From contig NZ_JAXQNP010000002.1 of assembly GCF_034427435.1 (NCBI RefSeq), positions 2,531,164-2,595,163 on the forward strand: a stretch of 64,000 nucleotides of DNA, in the 5' to 3' direction. Position 1 is the stretch's first letter, and every line of letters starts with the position of its first letter. Positions 55,256 to 64,000 of the stretch are shown here, piece by piece. A program made the translations under genes and the position numbers. This DNA is from Nitrospirillum sp034427435 (lineage in GTDB: Bacteria; Pseudomonadota; Alphaproteobacteria; Azospirillales; Azospirillaceae). Below the pieces are notes generated by a model. It made no database searches. It saw only the letters and a program-made list of their open reading frames with translations, and was not told where the DNA came from.

Positions 55256-57316
55256 ATGCGGCGTCTGATTATCCTGATGGGCCTGTTGGCGGCCCAATCC
55301 GTCTGGACGGCACCGGCCTTGGCGGCGGTGGAGCGGGTGGAAATCACCGAACGCACGGCGCTGGCCGACGGCGCGGCCTTCGGAACAGTGGGCCCGTATG
55401 AGAAAATCCGGGGGACGGCCTGGATCGCGTTGGACCCGGCACTACCCGCCAACGCCCGCATCACCGACCTGGCCCTGGCACCCAGGGATGACCATGGCCG
55501 CGTGGTCTTCGCCACCGATTTCCTGATGCTGCGCCCCGTCAATGCCGGCGGGCGCAACGGCGCGCTGTTTTACGACGTCAACAACCGGGGCGGCATCGCG
55601 GCCTTGGGGCAGGTCAACGGCGCCAGCCCGGCGCATAACGACCCCACCACGCTGGCCGATACCGGCAATGGCTTCTTTTTCAAGTGCGGCTTCACCCTGC
55701 TGTGGTCGGCCTGGACCTGGGATGTCCAGCAGGGCGGCCCGTTGGACAAGCCCTTCATCCTGAAGCCCCCGGTCGCCCGGGACAAAGGCGGCAAGCCCAT
55801 CATCGGCAAGGTCGCCTATGAGTTCATCGTCGACAAGGCGGCCCAGACCGCGCCCTACGTCGGCATGAAGGGCACGCCCTACCCCTTTGCCACCGATGGC
55901 GCCCCCGATGCCGTCCTGACGGAGCGCGATGGCCCCGACGCGCCACGCCACCCCCTTCCCCGCGACGCCTGGACCTTCGTGGAGAACCCCGAGGGCGGCC
56001 CGCCGGTGGAGGTGCGCCTGGAAGCGGGCTTCCAGACCGGTAAGATCTATGAGGTCGTCGTCCCCTCCCGCGACCCGTACGTGGTGGGCGTGGGCCTGGC
56101 CGGCATCCGCGACCTGCTGTCCTTCTTCAAGACCCAGCCCTTCGCCGGACAGCCGCCGCTGGACCGGGCGCTGATCTTCGGCATCTCGCAGTCCGGGCGG
56201 GTCATCGACACCATGCTGTACAACGGCTGGAACCGGGATGAAGCGGGCCGCCCGGCCTTCGATGGCGCCTACGCCCAGGTGCCGGGGGCCGGCAAAGGCG
56301 CCTTCAACCAGCGCTTCGGGCTGGCCACCCGGCATTTCAGCCCGCTGGTGGAGCAGATCTATTTTTCCGACGCCTTCCCCTTCACCACCGTCCCCTCGAC
56401 CGATCCGGTCACGAAACAAACCGGCTCGCTGCTGGATGGCGCGCGGGCGGCTGGGCCCTTGCCCAAGATGATCTTCACCAACACCTCGGCCGAGTACTGG
56501 AACCGTTCCGCCTCGCTGCTGCACATCACCCCGGACGGCCAGGCGGACGCCGCCATCGACCCGAACGCGCGTATCTATATGCTGGCGGGGTCGCAGCATT
56601 ACGTCGGCCGCAGCCGCGACCGCCGGCCCTTCACCGCCTGCGTCAACACCACCAACCATTATCCGGTGGAACGGGCCCTGGTGGTGGCGCTGGACAACTG
56701 GGTACAGGGCAAGGCCCCGCCGCCGGACAGCGCCGTGCCCAAACTCGCGGACGGCACCCTGGTCCCGGCCGAGACCTACAAAGGCGCCTTCCCCAAGGTT
56801 CCGGGCCTCACCCCGCCCGCCGGCCCCCTGATGCCGCCGCGCCTGGACTTCGGCCCGCGCTACACCCAGGGCATCGCCGACACCGTGCCGCCGGCGCGGG
56901 GCCTACCCTATCCCACCCGCGTTCCCGCCCCCGACGCCGACGGCAACGACCGGGGCGGCATCCGGCCGGTGGAGCTGGAGGTGCCGCTGGGCACCCACAC
57001 CGGCTGGAACTTGCGGGCGCCGGAAACCGGCTTCGCCACCTACCAGGGCCGCTTCGACGGCTCCTTCGTGCCCTTCGCCCGGACGGAGGCGGAGCGCGCC
57101 GCCACGCGGGACCCCCGTCCATCGCTGGCGGCGCGTTATCCCACCCGCGCGGACTTCATGGTCAGGGCCCAGGCCGCCATCGCCCGCGAAGTCGCCGCCG
57201 GCTGGGTGCTGGCGGAGGAGGCGGACGGCCTGCTGGCGGATCAGGGCGCGCTCTATGACCGCATCATGGCCCATAGCCCCGACGACGACGGTTGCGGCTA
57301 TCTGTTCGCCCCCTGA
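55256..57316 (+). CDS. Large secreted alpha/beta hydrolase (Abhydrolase_10-like)
   Basis: About 686 residues with a signal peptide (RRLIILMGLLAAQSVWTAPALAA). A beta-rich N-terminal half (GPYEKIRGTAWIALDPALPANARITDL) is followed by the hydrolase region with ALIFGISQSGRVIDTMLYNG (Ser nucleophile GISQSG) and a late YFSDAFPFTT segment. Function unknown; homologues are annotated only as alpha/beta hydrolase-domain proteins. It ends with 113 bp before the kinase. It could act on an extracellular ester or lactone. Confidence 0.75.
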   Translation: MRRLIILMGLLAAQSVWTAPALAAVERVEITERTALADGAAFGTVGPYEKIRGTAWIALDPALPANARITDLALAPRDDHGRVVFATDFLMLRPVNAGGRNGALFYDVNNRGGIAALGQVNGASPAHNDPTTLADTGNGFFFKCGFTLLWSAWTWDVQQGGPLDKPFILKPPVARDKGGKPIIGKVAYEFIVDKAAQTAPYVGMKGTPYPFATDGAPDAVLTERDGPDAPRHPLPRDAWTFVENPEGGPPVEVRLEAGFQTGKIYEVVVPSRDPYVVGVGLAGIRDLLSFFKTQPFAGQPPLDRALIFGISQSGRVIDTMLYNGWNRDEAGRPAFDGAYAQVPGAGKGAFNQRFGLATRHFSPLVEQIYFSDAFPFTTVPSTDPVTKQTGSLLDGARAAGPLPKMIFTNTSAEYWNRSASLLHITPDGQADAAIDPNARIYMLAGSQHYVGRSRDRRPFTACVNTTNHYPVERALVVALDNWVQGKAPPPDSAVPKLADGTLVPAETYKGAFPKVPGLTPPAGPLMPPRLDFGPRYTQGIADTVPPARGLPYPTRVPAPDADGNDRGGIRPVELEVPLGTHTGWNLRAPETGFATYQGRFDGSFVPFARTEAERAATRDPRPSLAARYPTRADFMVRAQAAIAREVAAGWVLAEEADGLLADQGALYDRIMAHSPDDDGCGYLFAP

Positions 57317-57429
57317 GGGGCGACCGCAGCTTCCCTGATGCGGCCAGCGCATCAAAGTAGTCTTGGAATCCCAACACGCCTACCGGTGTATGGTATCGGC
57401 TGCGCAGCCTCCGCGAAGGACAGTAAGCC

Positions 57430-60261
57430 ATGAACGCCAAGATGGCCTGGCCCCGCATCGAGGCCGCGCTGGACCAGTTGCTGGACCTGCCGCCCAGTAA
57501 CCGCACCGCCGCCCTGCTGCGCCTGGCGGGCGACGACGCCACCATGCTGTGCGAATTGCGCCGCCTGCTGGACCAGGCCGTCCGGGACGAAACCTGGCTG
57601 GACCGGCCGGCCGCCTATGAGGACGGTTCCCCGGCGCCTCCGCTGACCAATCTGGCGCCAGGGCAGCGTGTCGGCGCCTATCGCATCATCGACGTCATCG
57701 GCCGGGGGGGCATGGGGGAAGTCTACCGCGCCGAACGGGCGGACGGCCATTTCGAGCAGCAGGTGGCGCTGAAGCTGATCCGGCGGGAAGCCGTCGAGCA
57801 CGTGGACCGTTTCCAGGCGGAACGCCAGATCCTGGCGGGGCTGGACCATCCCGGCATCACCCGCATCCTGGACGGCGGCCTGCTGGACGGCCAACCCTAT
57901 ATGGTCATGGAGTTGGTGGACGGCCTGCCCATCACCCTCTGGTGCCGGGACCGGCGGATCGACCTCGACGGGCGCCTGACGCTGTTCCTGGCCGTGTGCG
58001 ACGCCGTCGCCTATGCCCACCGCAACCTGATCGTCCACCGCGACCTCAAGCCCGGCAACGTGCTGGTGACACCCCAGGGGCAGGTGAAGCTGCTGGATTT
58101 CGGCATCGCCAAGCGCATCGCCACCGGGGACGAGGCCAGCCCGGAAACGATGATGGCCCCCCTCACCCCCGGCTATGCCGCGCCGGAGCAATTGCTGGGC
58201 GGGCCGGTCAGCACCGCCACGGACGCCTATGCCCTGGGCATGCTGCTCTATGAACTTCTGGCGGGCGCCCGCCCCTGGACGCTGGAGGGCATGCCGCTGG
58301 CCCTGGCCGTCCGCGCGGCCCTGCAAGAGGTGCCACCGCCGCTGTCCCAGTTCGCCGCGCGCTCTGACGGCGCCCCGCCGGTGCCGGTGAAGGACCTGAC
58401 GGGCGACCTGGACGCCATCGTCGCCAAAGCCCTGCGCAAGGAGCCGGGCCAGCGCTACCAGACCGTGGACGATCTGGCGCGGGATGTAGAGCGCATGCGC
58501 CAGGGCAAGCCGGTGTCCGCGCGCGCCGGCTCCCGCCTCTATGTCGCGGGGCGCTTCGTCCGGCGCCACCGCCTGCCCATCGCCGCGGCCGGACTGCTGG
58601 TCCTGGCCATCCTGGGGGGGCTGGGCGGCGTCACCTGGCAATATCTGCGGGCGCAGCGGCAGGCCAATCGGGCGGAGACCATCAAGAATTTCGTGCTGAG
58701 CCTTTACAACGGCCGCGACCCCGGCTTCCCGACGGATAAGAACCGCCGCGACGTGACGGCGGAAAAGCTGTTGGACCTGGGCGCGGACCGGATCGCGCGC
58801 GAATTCGCCGGGGACCCCGACCTCGAGATAGAGCTGTACACCCTGACAGCCCAGCTCTATGAGGCCCTGGATGACCGTGGCCGTGCTACGCAGATCATCC
58901 AGAAAAAGGTCGACGTCGCCCGGCAGGCCTATGGCGAGGCCAGCCCCATCGTCATCGACGCCCTGCTGGCCCAATGCGCGGACGCGTGGCGGTCCGGCGA
59001 CCTGGCCACAGCACAGCGGCTTCTGGACAAGACCGACGCCTTGTTCCGCATCGCGGGCAAAAGCGCCGAGGGCATCCGCCCGCGCTGGTGGCTGAACAAG
59101 GCCCAGATATTGGCGAAGCAGGAAGCCGGAAGTCCGGCCCACCTGGCCGCCCTGGACGAAACGCTCAAGTCCTTCGAGCGATACGCGCCCAGCCATGTGT
59201 TCTATGTGACGGCCCTGCAAGCCGCCGGGCTGGTCCAGGCTCAGATCGGGAATTACGAAAAGTCCACGGCCTTTTTCCAACAGGCGCTGGACCACTTCAA
59301 GGCCTTGCCCCCGGCGGAACAGGACTCCGACACCCGCATCACCCTGCTCTACAACCAGGTCAGCGCGTTTCAGCGCACCGGCCGCCTCGACGACGCGCGC
59401 AGGAATCTGGAAGCGGTGTCGGCCCTGGCCATGGAAGCCCAGGGCATCTCGCCGGCCTATTGGATGAGCCTGGCCCAACTGGGCCGCATGCTGGACTGGC
59501 AGGGGTTGCGGACCGACGCCGCCGCCCAGTTCTCCAAGATGCTGGCGGCCTTGCCCAGCCCCCCGCCCTCACCGGCCGACTACTACTACACTGCCAAACT
59601 TATCCAGGCCGAAAGCCTCATCGCGGAAGGCAGGGGGGCTGAGACCCTTCCCTTCCTGGAGGATTTGAAAGAGCGCCTGGTGGCGGCCGGCAATTTGGGC
59701 ACCGCGCTGCGGCGAACCCGCGCGGCGCTGGGCTTGGCCTACGATCAATCAGGCCGGACCGGCGAGGCGCGCATCGAACTACGGAAGGCGATGGACGGCT
59801 ACGCGGCCACCCCCAACAATCCGGAGGCGCAGAATCTGCGGGGCCAGTGGGGCTGCTTCCTCTTGGCCCAAGGCGATCCGGAGGCGGCCACCGTTTTCGA
59901 CGGGATCGTGGCCGATGAGGCCAGCATGCGCGCCGCGTCCATCGCCCCGGCGCTGGCCTGGGCCGGGCGGGCCCGCCTGGCGTTGGCCCGAGGTGACGCG
60001 GCGGCGGCGACCGCCGCGGTGACCCAGGCCTTCGCCGCGTATCAGCAGATCAAGGGCTTGCACGACATCCGCGTGCACACCTCCCTGCTGCTGACCCGCA
60101 GCGCGGTGCGCCTGGCCGCCGGCGACAGGGCGGGGGCCGGTGACGACGCGGCCCAGGCGCTGGCGGATGCCCAGCGGACCGACGCGCCGGAAAGTGCCGT
60201 GATTGTGCAGGCTCGTGAGGCCTTGGCCGCCACGACCGGGAAAATTTCCCCGCCGAATTAA
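57430..60261 (+). CDS. Serine/threonine protein kinase with C-terminal TPR-like domain
   Basis: 943 residues. Kinase domain about residues 82-360: IGRGGMGEVY (P-loop), VALKLI (Lys), VHRDLKPGN (catalytic loop), LDFGIAK (DFG) and GYAAPEQ (activation end). A transmembrane helix follows (LPIAAAGLLVLAILGGLGGVTW), and the outer part contains many helical repeats like TPRs. An N-terminal helical segment (EAALDQLLDLPPSNRTAAL) is typical of kinases linked to ECF sigma factors. It is 1.2 kb upstream of an ECF gene with an AraC gene between them. Confidence 0.93.
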   Translation: MNAKMAWPRIEAALDQLLDLPPSNRTAALLRLAGDDATMLCELRRLLDQAVRDETWLDRPAAYEDGSPAPPLTNLAPGQRVGAYRIIDVIGRGGMGEVYRAERADGHFEQQVALKLIRREAVEHVDRFQAERQILAGLDHPGITRILDGGLLDGQPYMVMELVDGLPITLWCRDRRIDLDGRLTLFLAVCDAVAYAHRNLIVHRDLKPGNVLVTPQGQVKLLDFGIAKRIATGDEASPETMMAPLTPGYAAPEQLLGGPVSTATDAYALGMLLYELLAGARPWTLEGMPLALAVRAALQEVPPPLSQFAARSDGAPPVPVKDLTGDLDAIVAKALRKEPGQRYQTVDDLARDVERMRQGKPVSARAGSRLYVAGRFVRRHRLPIAAAGLLVLAILGGLGGVTWQYLRAQRQANRAETIKNFVLSLYNGRDPGFPTDKNRRDVTAEKLLDLGADRIAREFAGDPDLEIELYTLTAQLYEALDDRGRATQIIQKKVDVARQAYGEASPIVIDALLAQCADAWRSGDLATAQRLLDKTDALFRIAGKSAEGIRPRWWLNKAQILAKQEAGSPAHLAALDETLKSFERYAPSHVFYVTALQAAGLVQAQIGNYEKSTAFFQQALDHFKALPPAEQDSDTRITLLYNQVSAFQRTGRLDDARRNLEAVSALAMEAQGISPAYWMSLAQLGRMLDWQGLRTDAAAQFSKMLAALPSPPPSPADYYYTAKLIQAESLIAEGRGAETLPFLEDLKERLVAAGNLGTALRRTRAALGLAYDQSGRTGEARIELRKAMDGYAATPNNPEAQNLRGQWGCFLLAQGDPEAATVFDGIVADEASMRAASIAPALAWAGRARLALARGDAAAATAAVTQAFAAYQQIKGLHDIRVHTSLLLTRSAVRLAAGDRAGAGDDAAQALADAQRTDAPESAVIVQAREALAATTGKISPPN

Positions 60262-60380
60262 TTTCACGACCCCATGTCCGGTTTGGGCGGATGCCCGGGT
60301 TTACTCAAGCGGTCCACCCCCCTGCCGTAGGGGGTGCCCTTTGAGGAGACCTCGGCGCCACCCGAAAGGAAGTCCCGGAC

Positions 60381-61394
60381 ATGTCGTTCCCAGCCCAGCA
60401 TCCCGACTATCCCGCGGCCGCCGTAAGCCTGCCTCGTGCCATCGCCTTCAAGAACTCCGGGGGCCCCTCCTTCGGTGACAGCGCCCGATTGCGGGGCCGT
60501 GCGGCCGATGGCCAAGCCGCGCATCTGGCGCGGCGCTTCCATGTGCCCTCGGGGCCCCGCCTGACCGTCGATTGCCGTCATGCGAATGCCAGCCTCACGG
60601 TGACACGACTGACATCCGCCGTGCCGGGCGGCCACGCCACCCTGCCGTTCGAACCGGAGGACACCTTCCTCATCCTGCTGCAATTGGCGCCCCTGGGCAG
60701 CCATCGCTTCTGGCAGGGGGATCGGGAGGACATCGTGAGGCCCTACGCCGCCGGCGGCGTCTCCATCGTCCATTTGGAACAGCGCCCGCGCTGGCTGATG
60801 ACCTCCGCCTTCGACATGCTGGCCATCAGCCTGCCCCGGGCAGCGCTCAACGAGCTGTCGCGGCGCTACGACGCGCGACTCATCCCGGCCTTGCAGTGCC
60901 CCGACGGCACGGTGGACGAGGACGCGCTGCGCCTGGGCGCCTGCCTGTTGCCGGCCCTCAAGGCCGGTGAAAGCGGCGCCTTCTTCGTCGAACATGTCAT
61001 CCTGGCGCTCTGCACCCATATCGCCCAACGCTACGGCGGGCTGGAGAGCCAACCGCGCGCGCGGGGCGGGCTCAGTCCCCGGCAGGAGCGGCTGGCGAAG
61101 GAAATGCTGCTGGCCTCGGTGCAGAATGGTCGTTCGCTGCGCGAGATCGCAACGGAGCTGGGGCTGTCCTCCGGCTATTTCCTGCAAGCCTTCCGCCAAT
61201 CGGTGGGGGAGACGCCGCACCGCTGGCTGACGGCCTGCCGGCTGGACCATGCCAAGCGGCTGCTGGCGGACTCTGGCCTGCCGCTGGCGGAAATCGCCAT
61301 CATCTGTGGCTTCAGCGACCAGTCCCACCTGACCCGCGTGTTCACCCAGCACGTCGGCAAGCCGCCGGGGGCCTGGCGCCGCGACCTGCGATGA
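60381..61394 (+). CDS. AraC-family transcriptional regulator
   Basis: 337 residues. The C-terminal double HTH is clear: SLREIATELGLSSGYFLQAFRQSVGETPHRWLTACRLDHAKRLL and SGLPLAEIAIICGFSDQSHLTRVFTQHVGKPPGAWRRDL. The N-terminal domain of about 200 residues is not an obvious cupin and its ligand is unknown. AAGGAAG precedes the ATG. It is between the kinase and the ECF sigma factor, on the same strand. Confidence 0.93.
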   Translation: MSFPAQHPDYPAAAVSLPRAIAFKNSGGPSFGDSARLRGRAADGQAAHLARRFHVPSGPRLTVDCRHANASLTVTRLTSAVPGGHATLPFEPEDTFLILLQLAPLGSHRFWQGDREDIVRPYAAGGVSIVHLEQRPRWLMTSAFDMLAISLPRAALNELSRRYDARLIPALQCPDGTVDEDALRLGACLLPALKAGESGAFFVEHVILALCTHIAQRYGGLESQPRARGGLSPRQERLAKEMLLASVQNGRSLREIATELGLSSGYFLQAFRQSVGETPHRWLTACRLDHAKRLLADSGLPLAEIAIICGFSDQSHLTRVFTQHVGKPPGAWRRDLR

Positions 61395-61544
61395 GGGGGA
61401 TTCCCCGGCCCCGGCGGACGCCCAAATGGGAGAGTGCCACGGCTTCGCCCTGCCTCCGATGGGCGCTTGCGGCGGTGCGGCGGAACTATGCTATCGTGTT
61501 GATCGATCTGCACTTCCACCCTCTGGCCCCTCCCCTGGCCCCTC

Positions 61545-62156
61545 ATGCTCGACACCATCCAGGATTTGGTCGTTCCCAGCGACGATCCCGAGGTCGTTCG
61601 CACGGCCGACGCCCTGCTGCCCCTGTTCTATGAGGACCTGCACCGCCTCGCGCGGCGGGAACGGCGCCGCCTGCCTAGCGACACGCTGCAAACGACCGCC
61701 CTTATTCATGAGGCCTATCTGAGGCTGCGGGGGACCGCCGGTTTCAACGACCACAGCCACTTCCTGCGGGCTTCGGCGCTGGCCATGCGCCATGTCCTGG
61801 TGAACCGCGCCCGCGACCGGCTGGCCGGGAAGCGCGGTGGCGGGGCGGCGGTCCTGCCCTTGGAGGAGGAGATGCTGCCCGAGGGCGCTCTCCAGAGCGA
61901 CAGCCGCATCCTTGAGGTGAACGAGGCCTTGGGCCAACTGGCCACCCTCAACCTGCGTCTGGCCCGGGTGGTGGAATGCCGGTTCTTCGCCGGCTACAGC
62001 GAGGCGGAAACCGCCCAGGCCCTGGGCGTCACCGACCGCACGGTGCGCCGCGACTGGACCAAGGCGCGGGCCTGGTTGCTGCACGCCCTGTCCCTGAACG
62101 CCGAGGCGGACGACACGCGGCCGGTGGCCGTCCAGCCCGCCGCCACCCCCTCCTGA
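61545..62156 (+). CDS. ECF-type RNA polymerase sigma factor (PF07638-like)
   Basis: 203 residues. Region 2 (ALLPLFYEDLHRLARRERRRLPSDTLQTTALIHEAYLRL) is of the ECF subtype with LQTTALIHEAYLRL, usually encoded next to Ser/Thr kinases. Region 4 is LNLRLARVVECRFFAGYSEAETAQALGVTDRTVRRDWTKARAWL. No anti-sigma factor is seen, so kinase phosphorylation may activate it, as in ECF43-type systems. It ends 10 bp from the convergent unknown gene. Confidence 0.92.
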   Translation: MLDTIQDLVVPSDDPEVVRTADALLPLFYEDLHRLARRERRRLPSDTLQTTALIHEAYLRLRGTAGFNDHSHFLRASALAMRHVLVNRARDRLAGKRGGGAAVLPLEEEMLPEGALQSDSRILEVNEALGQLATLNLRLARVVECRFFAGYSEAETAQALGVTDRTVRRDWTKARAWLLHALSLNAEADDTRPVAVQPAATPS

Positions 62157-62166
62157 GGGGGCGCTT

Positions 62167-63030
62167 CTACAGGCGCCGTATGCTCAGCATGTCCATGACC
62201 ATCCGGTCGCGCCAAGCCTCGTCCCTGGCGGCACCACCCTCCCGCGCCCGCCGGCAGGCGGCGACAGCCCGGTCCCGGCCGAGATCGAGCGCGGCGGTGT
62301 CGGATGTCACGGTTTGCAGCGTGTCGGGACAGAGGCCACGCAGTTCCTCCGCCAGGTCGGGCGGCGGCGGGGCGGCGGCGGCTAGGAAGGCCTCGGGCCC
62401 CCGGAATGCGTCGCGGCGGAACAGGTCGATCATGTAATCGCAGCCCATCTGCAGGCGGGCCGACTGGCCGGGGATGCGGCTGATCATGGGGAAAAGCGGG
62501 GCCAGGTCCGGCACCACCAGATTGGGGAAAATCTCCGCCCCCCAGTACTTCCCCGCGATCTCGATGAAATGGTCGATGTCCCGGATGGGCACCAGGCCGC
62601 AGTCCGTGATGGGCAGGATCTCGACCTTGGGCTTGGTGATGACCACCGTGTCGTTGGCGACGTCGGCATACAGGCTGCCGATCTGCAAGGCGTTCTGGAA
62701 GTAGGTGCCGCGCAAAGCCCCCCAGATGCTGCGGATCCGTCCCCCCTGGCGCTGGAAGGAGGCCAGGGCGTGCTCGACCGAATGGGCCGGCCGCCGCAGG
62801 CGCCGCGCCAGCACGATCAGGGCGGCACGGGTGATCTCCTCGCACCGGCCCAGGGGATAGGGCTTGGCCGGATTGACCGGGAAGTTGGGTTGCAGTTCCT
62901 CGTCCAGCTGGGCCCGAAGGTCCGCCAGATAGGCCATCAGCTGCGGCAGGATGGGCAGCACCATGCGGCGGGTCAGCTTCTCGGCCTCCGGCGTCGGCGG
63001 CTCGATCTCCTGCGGCAGCAGCGCGCTCAT
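62167..63030 (-). CDS. Unrecognised protein next to SapC
   Basis: 287 residues, no signal peptide and no family recognised. It starts at MSALLPQ after GGAGG. The sequence is alpha/beta mixed with segments such as VEILPITDCGLVPIRDIDHFIEIAGKYWG and ALIVLARRLRRP. It follows SapC directly (14-bp gap) on the minus strand, so the two are likely one operon. I do not assign a function. Confidence 0.8.
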   Translation of the reverse strand: MSALLPQEIEPPTPEAEKLTRRMVLPILPQLMAYLADLRAQLDEELQPNFPVNPAKPYPLGRCEEITRAALIVLARRLRRPAHSVEHALASFQRQGGRIRSIWGALRGTYFQNALQIGSLYADVANDTVVITKPKVEILPITDCGLVPIRDIDHFIEIAGKYWGAEIFPNLVVPDLAPLFPMISRIPGQSARLQMGCDYMIDLFRRDAFRGPEAFLAAAAPPPPDLAEELRGLCPDTLQTVTSDTAALDLGRDRAVAACRRAREGGAARDEAWRDRMVMDMLSIRRL

Positions 63031-63044
63031 TCCCGTGCCTCCGG

Positions 63045-63758
63045 TCAACGGCCGGCCCGGTTGATCAGCAGGGCCCAATCGCTGAGGGAGGCCAAGTGGG
63101 CGTAAGCGGCCGCCAGCCATCCCTTGTCGCGCCAGTCCACCAGGCGCTCGGCCGGCAGCCGGTTCAGCTTCTCCGCGTCGATGACGCGGAAGCCGGACAG
63201 GTGGCGCGGCTCCCCGGATTTCAGGACGATGTCCGCCTGGTTCTGTACCAGCATGTCCTGGTCCCGCAGGGCGGCGACGAAAGCGGCGGTCTGGACATGC
63301 CCCGCCTGATAGTGGCGCGCGAAATCCAGGGCCTGGACGGTCAGGTCCGTCGGCTGTCCATCGACGAAGAACGGGTTCTCGGTGCCCGCCACGACATTGT
63401 CCGCCCCCTCGTCCAGGCAGAGCGTGAACTCCGTCCCGCCATTTTCCTCCATCAGGATGAAGGGGTAACGCCGGACATAGGCGGGGAGATAGGCGTCCTC
63501 ATCCCAGCGGCCCGCGGCGTCCACAAAGAGGTTCTCCCCCTCGCGCAAGCCCAGCAACGCGACCGGCGCCGCCGCCTCGCCCGCGAACAGGATGGGAAAG
63601 GACTTGGCGGCGGCGAAGAATTCCCCCAGCACCAAGGGAACCGAATGCACGCTGGCGGCGAAGCGGTAATCCGTGGGCTGGCGCAAGGACATGGCCCCGT
63701 CCACGGCGGCCTGCATCGGGCGAGGATGGGTGTAGAACGGGGGAAGCGGGAGGGTCAT
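63045..63758 (-). CDS. SapC-family protein
   Basis: 237 residues from MTLPLPPFY; an upstream in-frame start at 63827 is possible, and no good ribosome-binding site decides. Conserved SapC segments are visible: SVPLVLGEFFAAAKSFPILF, YVRRYPFILMEE and ALSLSDWALLINR-like end (SLSDWALLI). SapC genes are commonly found beside TonB-dependent receptors in alphaproteobacteria and related groups, sometimes with tryptophan halogenases. Function not established. It lies after the receptor terminator. Confidence 0.85.
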   Translation of the reverse strand: MTLPLPPFYTHPRPMQAAVDGAMSLRQPTDYRFAASVHSVPLVLGEFFAAAKSFPILFAGEAAAPVALLGLREGENLFVDAAGRWDEDAYLPAYVRRYPFILMEENGGTEFTLCLDEGADNVVAGTENPFFVDGQPTDLTVQALDFARHYQAGHVQTAAFVAALRDQDMLVQNQADIVLKSGEPRHLSGFRVIDAEKLNRLPAERLVDWRDKGWLAAAYAHLASLSDWALLINRAGR

Positions 63759-63861
63759 GGCCAAGTACCAATTTTGCCAGCGCGGGCCCCTTAGGAAGGA
63801 CAAGCGGCGGCGGGTGTCAACCGGCAATTGCGCGCGACGCCTGGAACGCCCAAACCCGGAA

Positions 63862-63905
63862 CAGCAAAAAGCCCGCGAGCCGATGCGGCTGCGGGCTTTT
63901 TGCTG
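63862..63905. terminator. Strong bidirectional intrinsic terminator
   Basis: Perfect 15-bp arms CAGCAAAAAGCCCGC / GCGGGCTTTTTGCTG with a 14-nt loop that itself holds AGCC / GGCT. T-runs occur on both strands. It ends the TonB receptor transcript before SapC. Confidence 0.93.
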
Positions 63906-63973
63906 ATTTGGTTGCGGGGGCCCGCAACCATCTTAACTTGCTGTTTCAGTCGGCGGCATAAGCGGTATCGGCC

Positions 63974-64000
63974 TCAGAAGTTCCAGCTGGCGCGCAGGAC
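63974..64000 (-). CDS. Extreme C-terminus of a TonB-dependent receptor (partial)
   Basis: Only 27 bases are inside the window: VLRASWNF then TGA on the minus strand. The terminal aromatic Phe is the outer-membrane beta-barrel signature, and the SapC neighbour and terminator support it. The rest lies beyond the window edge. Confidence 0.55.
   Translation of the reverse strand, partial: VLRASWNF

Overview
The window is GC-rich alphaproteobacterial DNA. The codon usage, the guaB / rsmB / guaA neighbourhood, the tRNA-Gln genes and the many TonB, OprB, SapC, A2M and ECF-kinase families fit a free-living or plant-associated member of the Rhodospirillales/Azospirillales, such as Nitrospirillum, Niveispirillum or Azospirillum. 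The genus is inferred from gene content only; no marker gene settles it. No phage, transposase, CRISPR array or replication origin was seen.

Layout. (1) 1-3919: a tightly overlapping plus-strand operon of two luciferase-like flavin monooxygenases, an alpha/beta hydrolase and a GPH-type symporter, probably a catabolic operon of unknown substrate. (2) 4005-9232: an OprB-like porin whose signal peptide is out of frame, an MFS permease, a DapA-family lyase and a divergent LacI regulator with a clear operator, read as a sugar-acid or aromatic-acid uptake and breakdown module. (3) 9233-18109: housekeeping genes guaA, rsmB, guaB, rlmE and a Ppx/GppA phosphatase, interrupted by a hydrolase and a GNAT gene. 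A 105-bp tandem repeat lies between rsmB and guaB. (4) 18426-26822: two identical tRNA-Gln genes, a VapBC-type toxin-antitoxin pair, an ankyrin protein, an S41-like protease, an epimerase, an FAH-family enzyme, and a frameshifted LysR gene divergent from an NAD-binding protein. (5) 26917-34742: two tandem S10-like serine carboxypeptidases, an S9 peptidase and a TonB-dependent receptor, a possible peptide-scavenging locus. (6) 34896-36909: leuA preceded by a promoter, a 16-codon leader peptide with four consecutive Leu codons, and hairpins, which is the arrangement of a transcription attenuator. (7) 36991-43391: another NtaA/SnaA/DszA monooxygenase divergent from a MarR gene, a chemoreceptor, an aldo/keto reductase and a glycosyltransferase. 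(8) 43512-57316: alpha-L-fucosidase, PbpC and a giant alpha-2-macroglobulin on the minus strand; then a ROK regulator, an AGE-family epimerase and a large secreted alpha/beta hydrolase on the plus strand. (9) 57430-64000: a Ser/Thr kinase with a TPR-like tail, an AraC regulator and an ECF sigma factor; then, on the minus strand, the end of a TonB-dependent receptor, a SapC-family gene and an unrecognised gene.

The points most worth following up are the leuL leader, two frameshifts that both sit in C-homopolymers, the kinase / AraC / ECF cluster, the TonB-receptor / SapC / unknown-gene cluster, and the monooxygenase operon whose hydrolase has His in place of the serine nucleophile. All product names come from reading motifs in the translated sequence; no database search was run.
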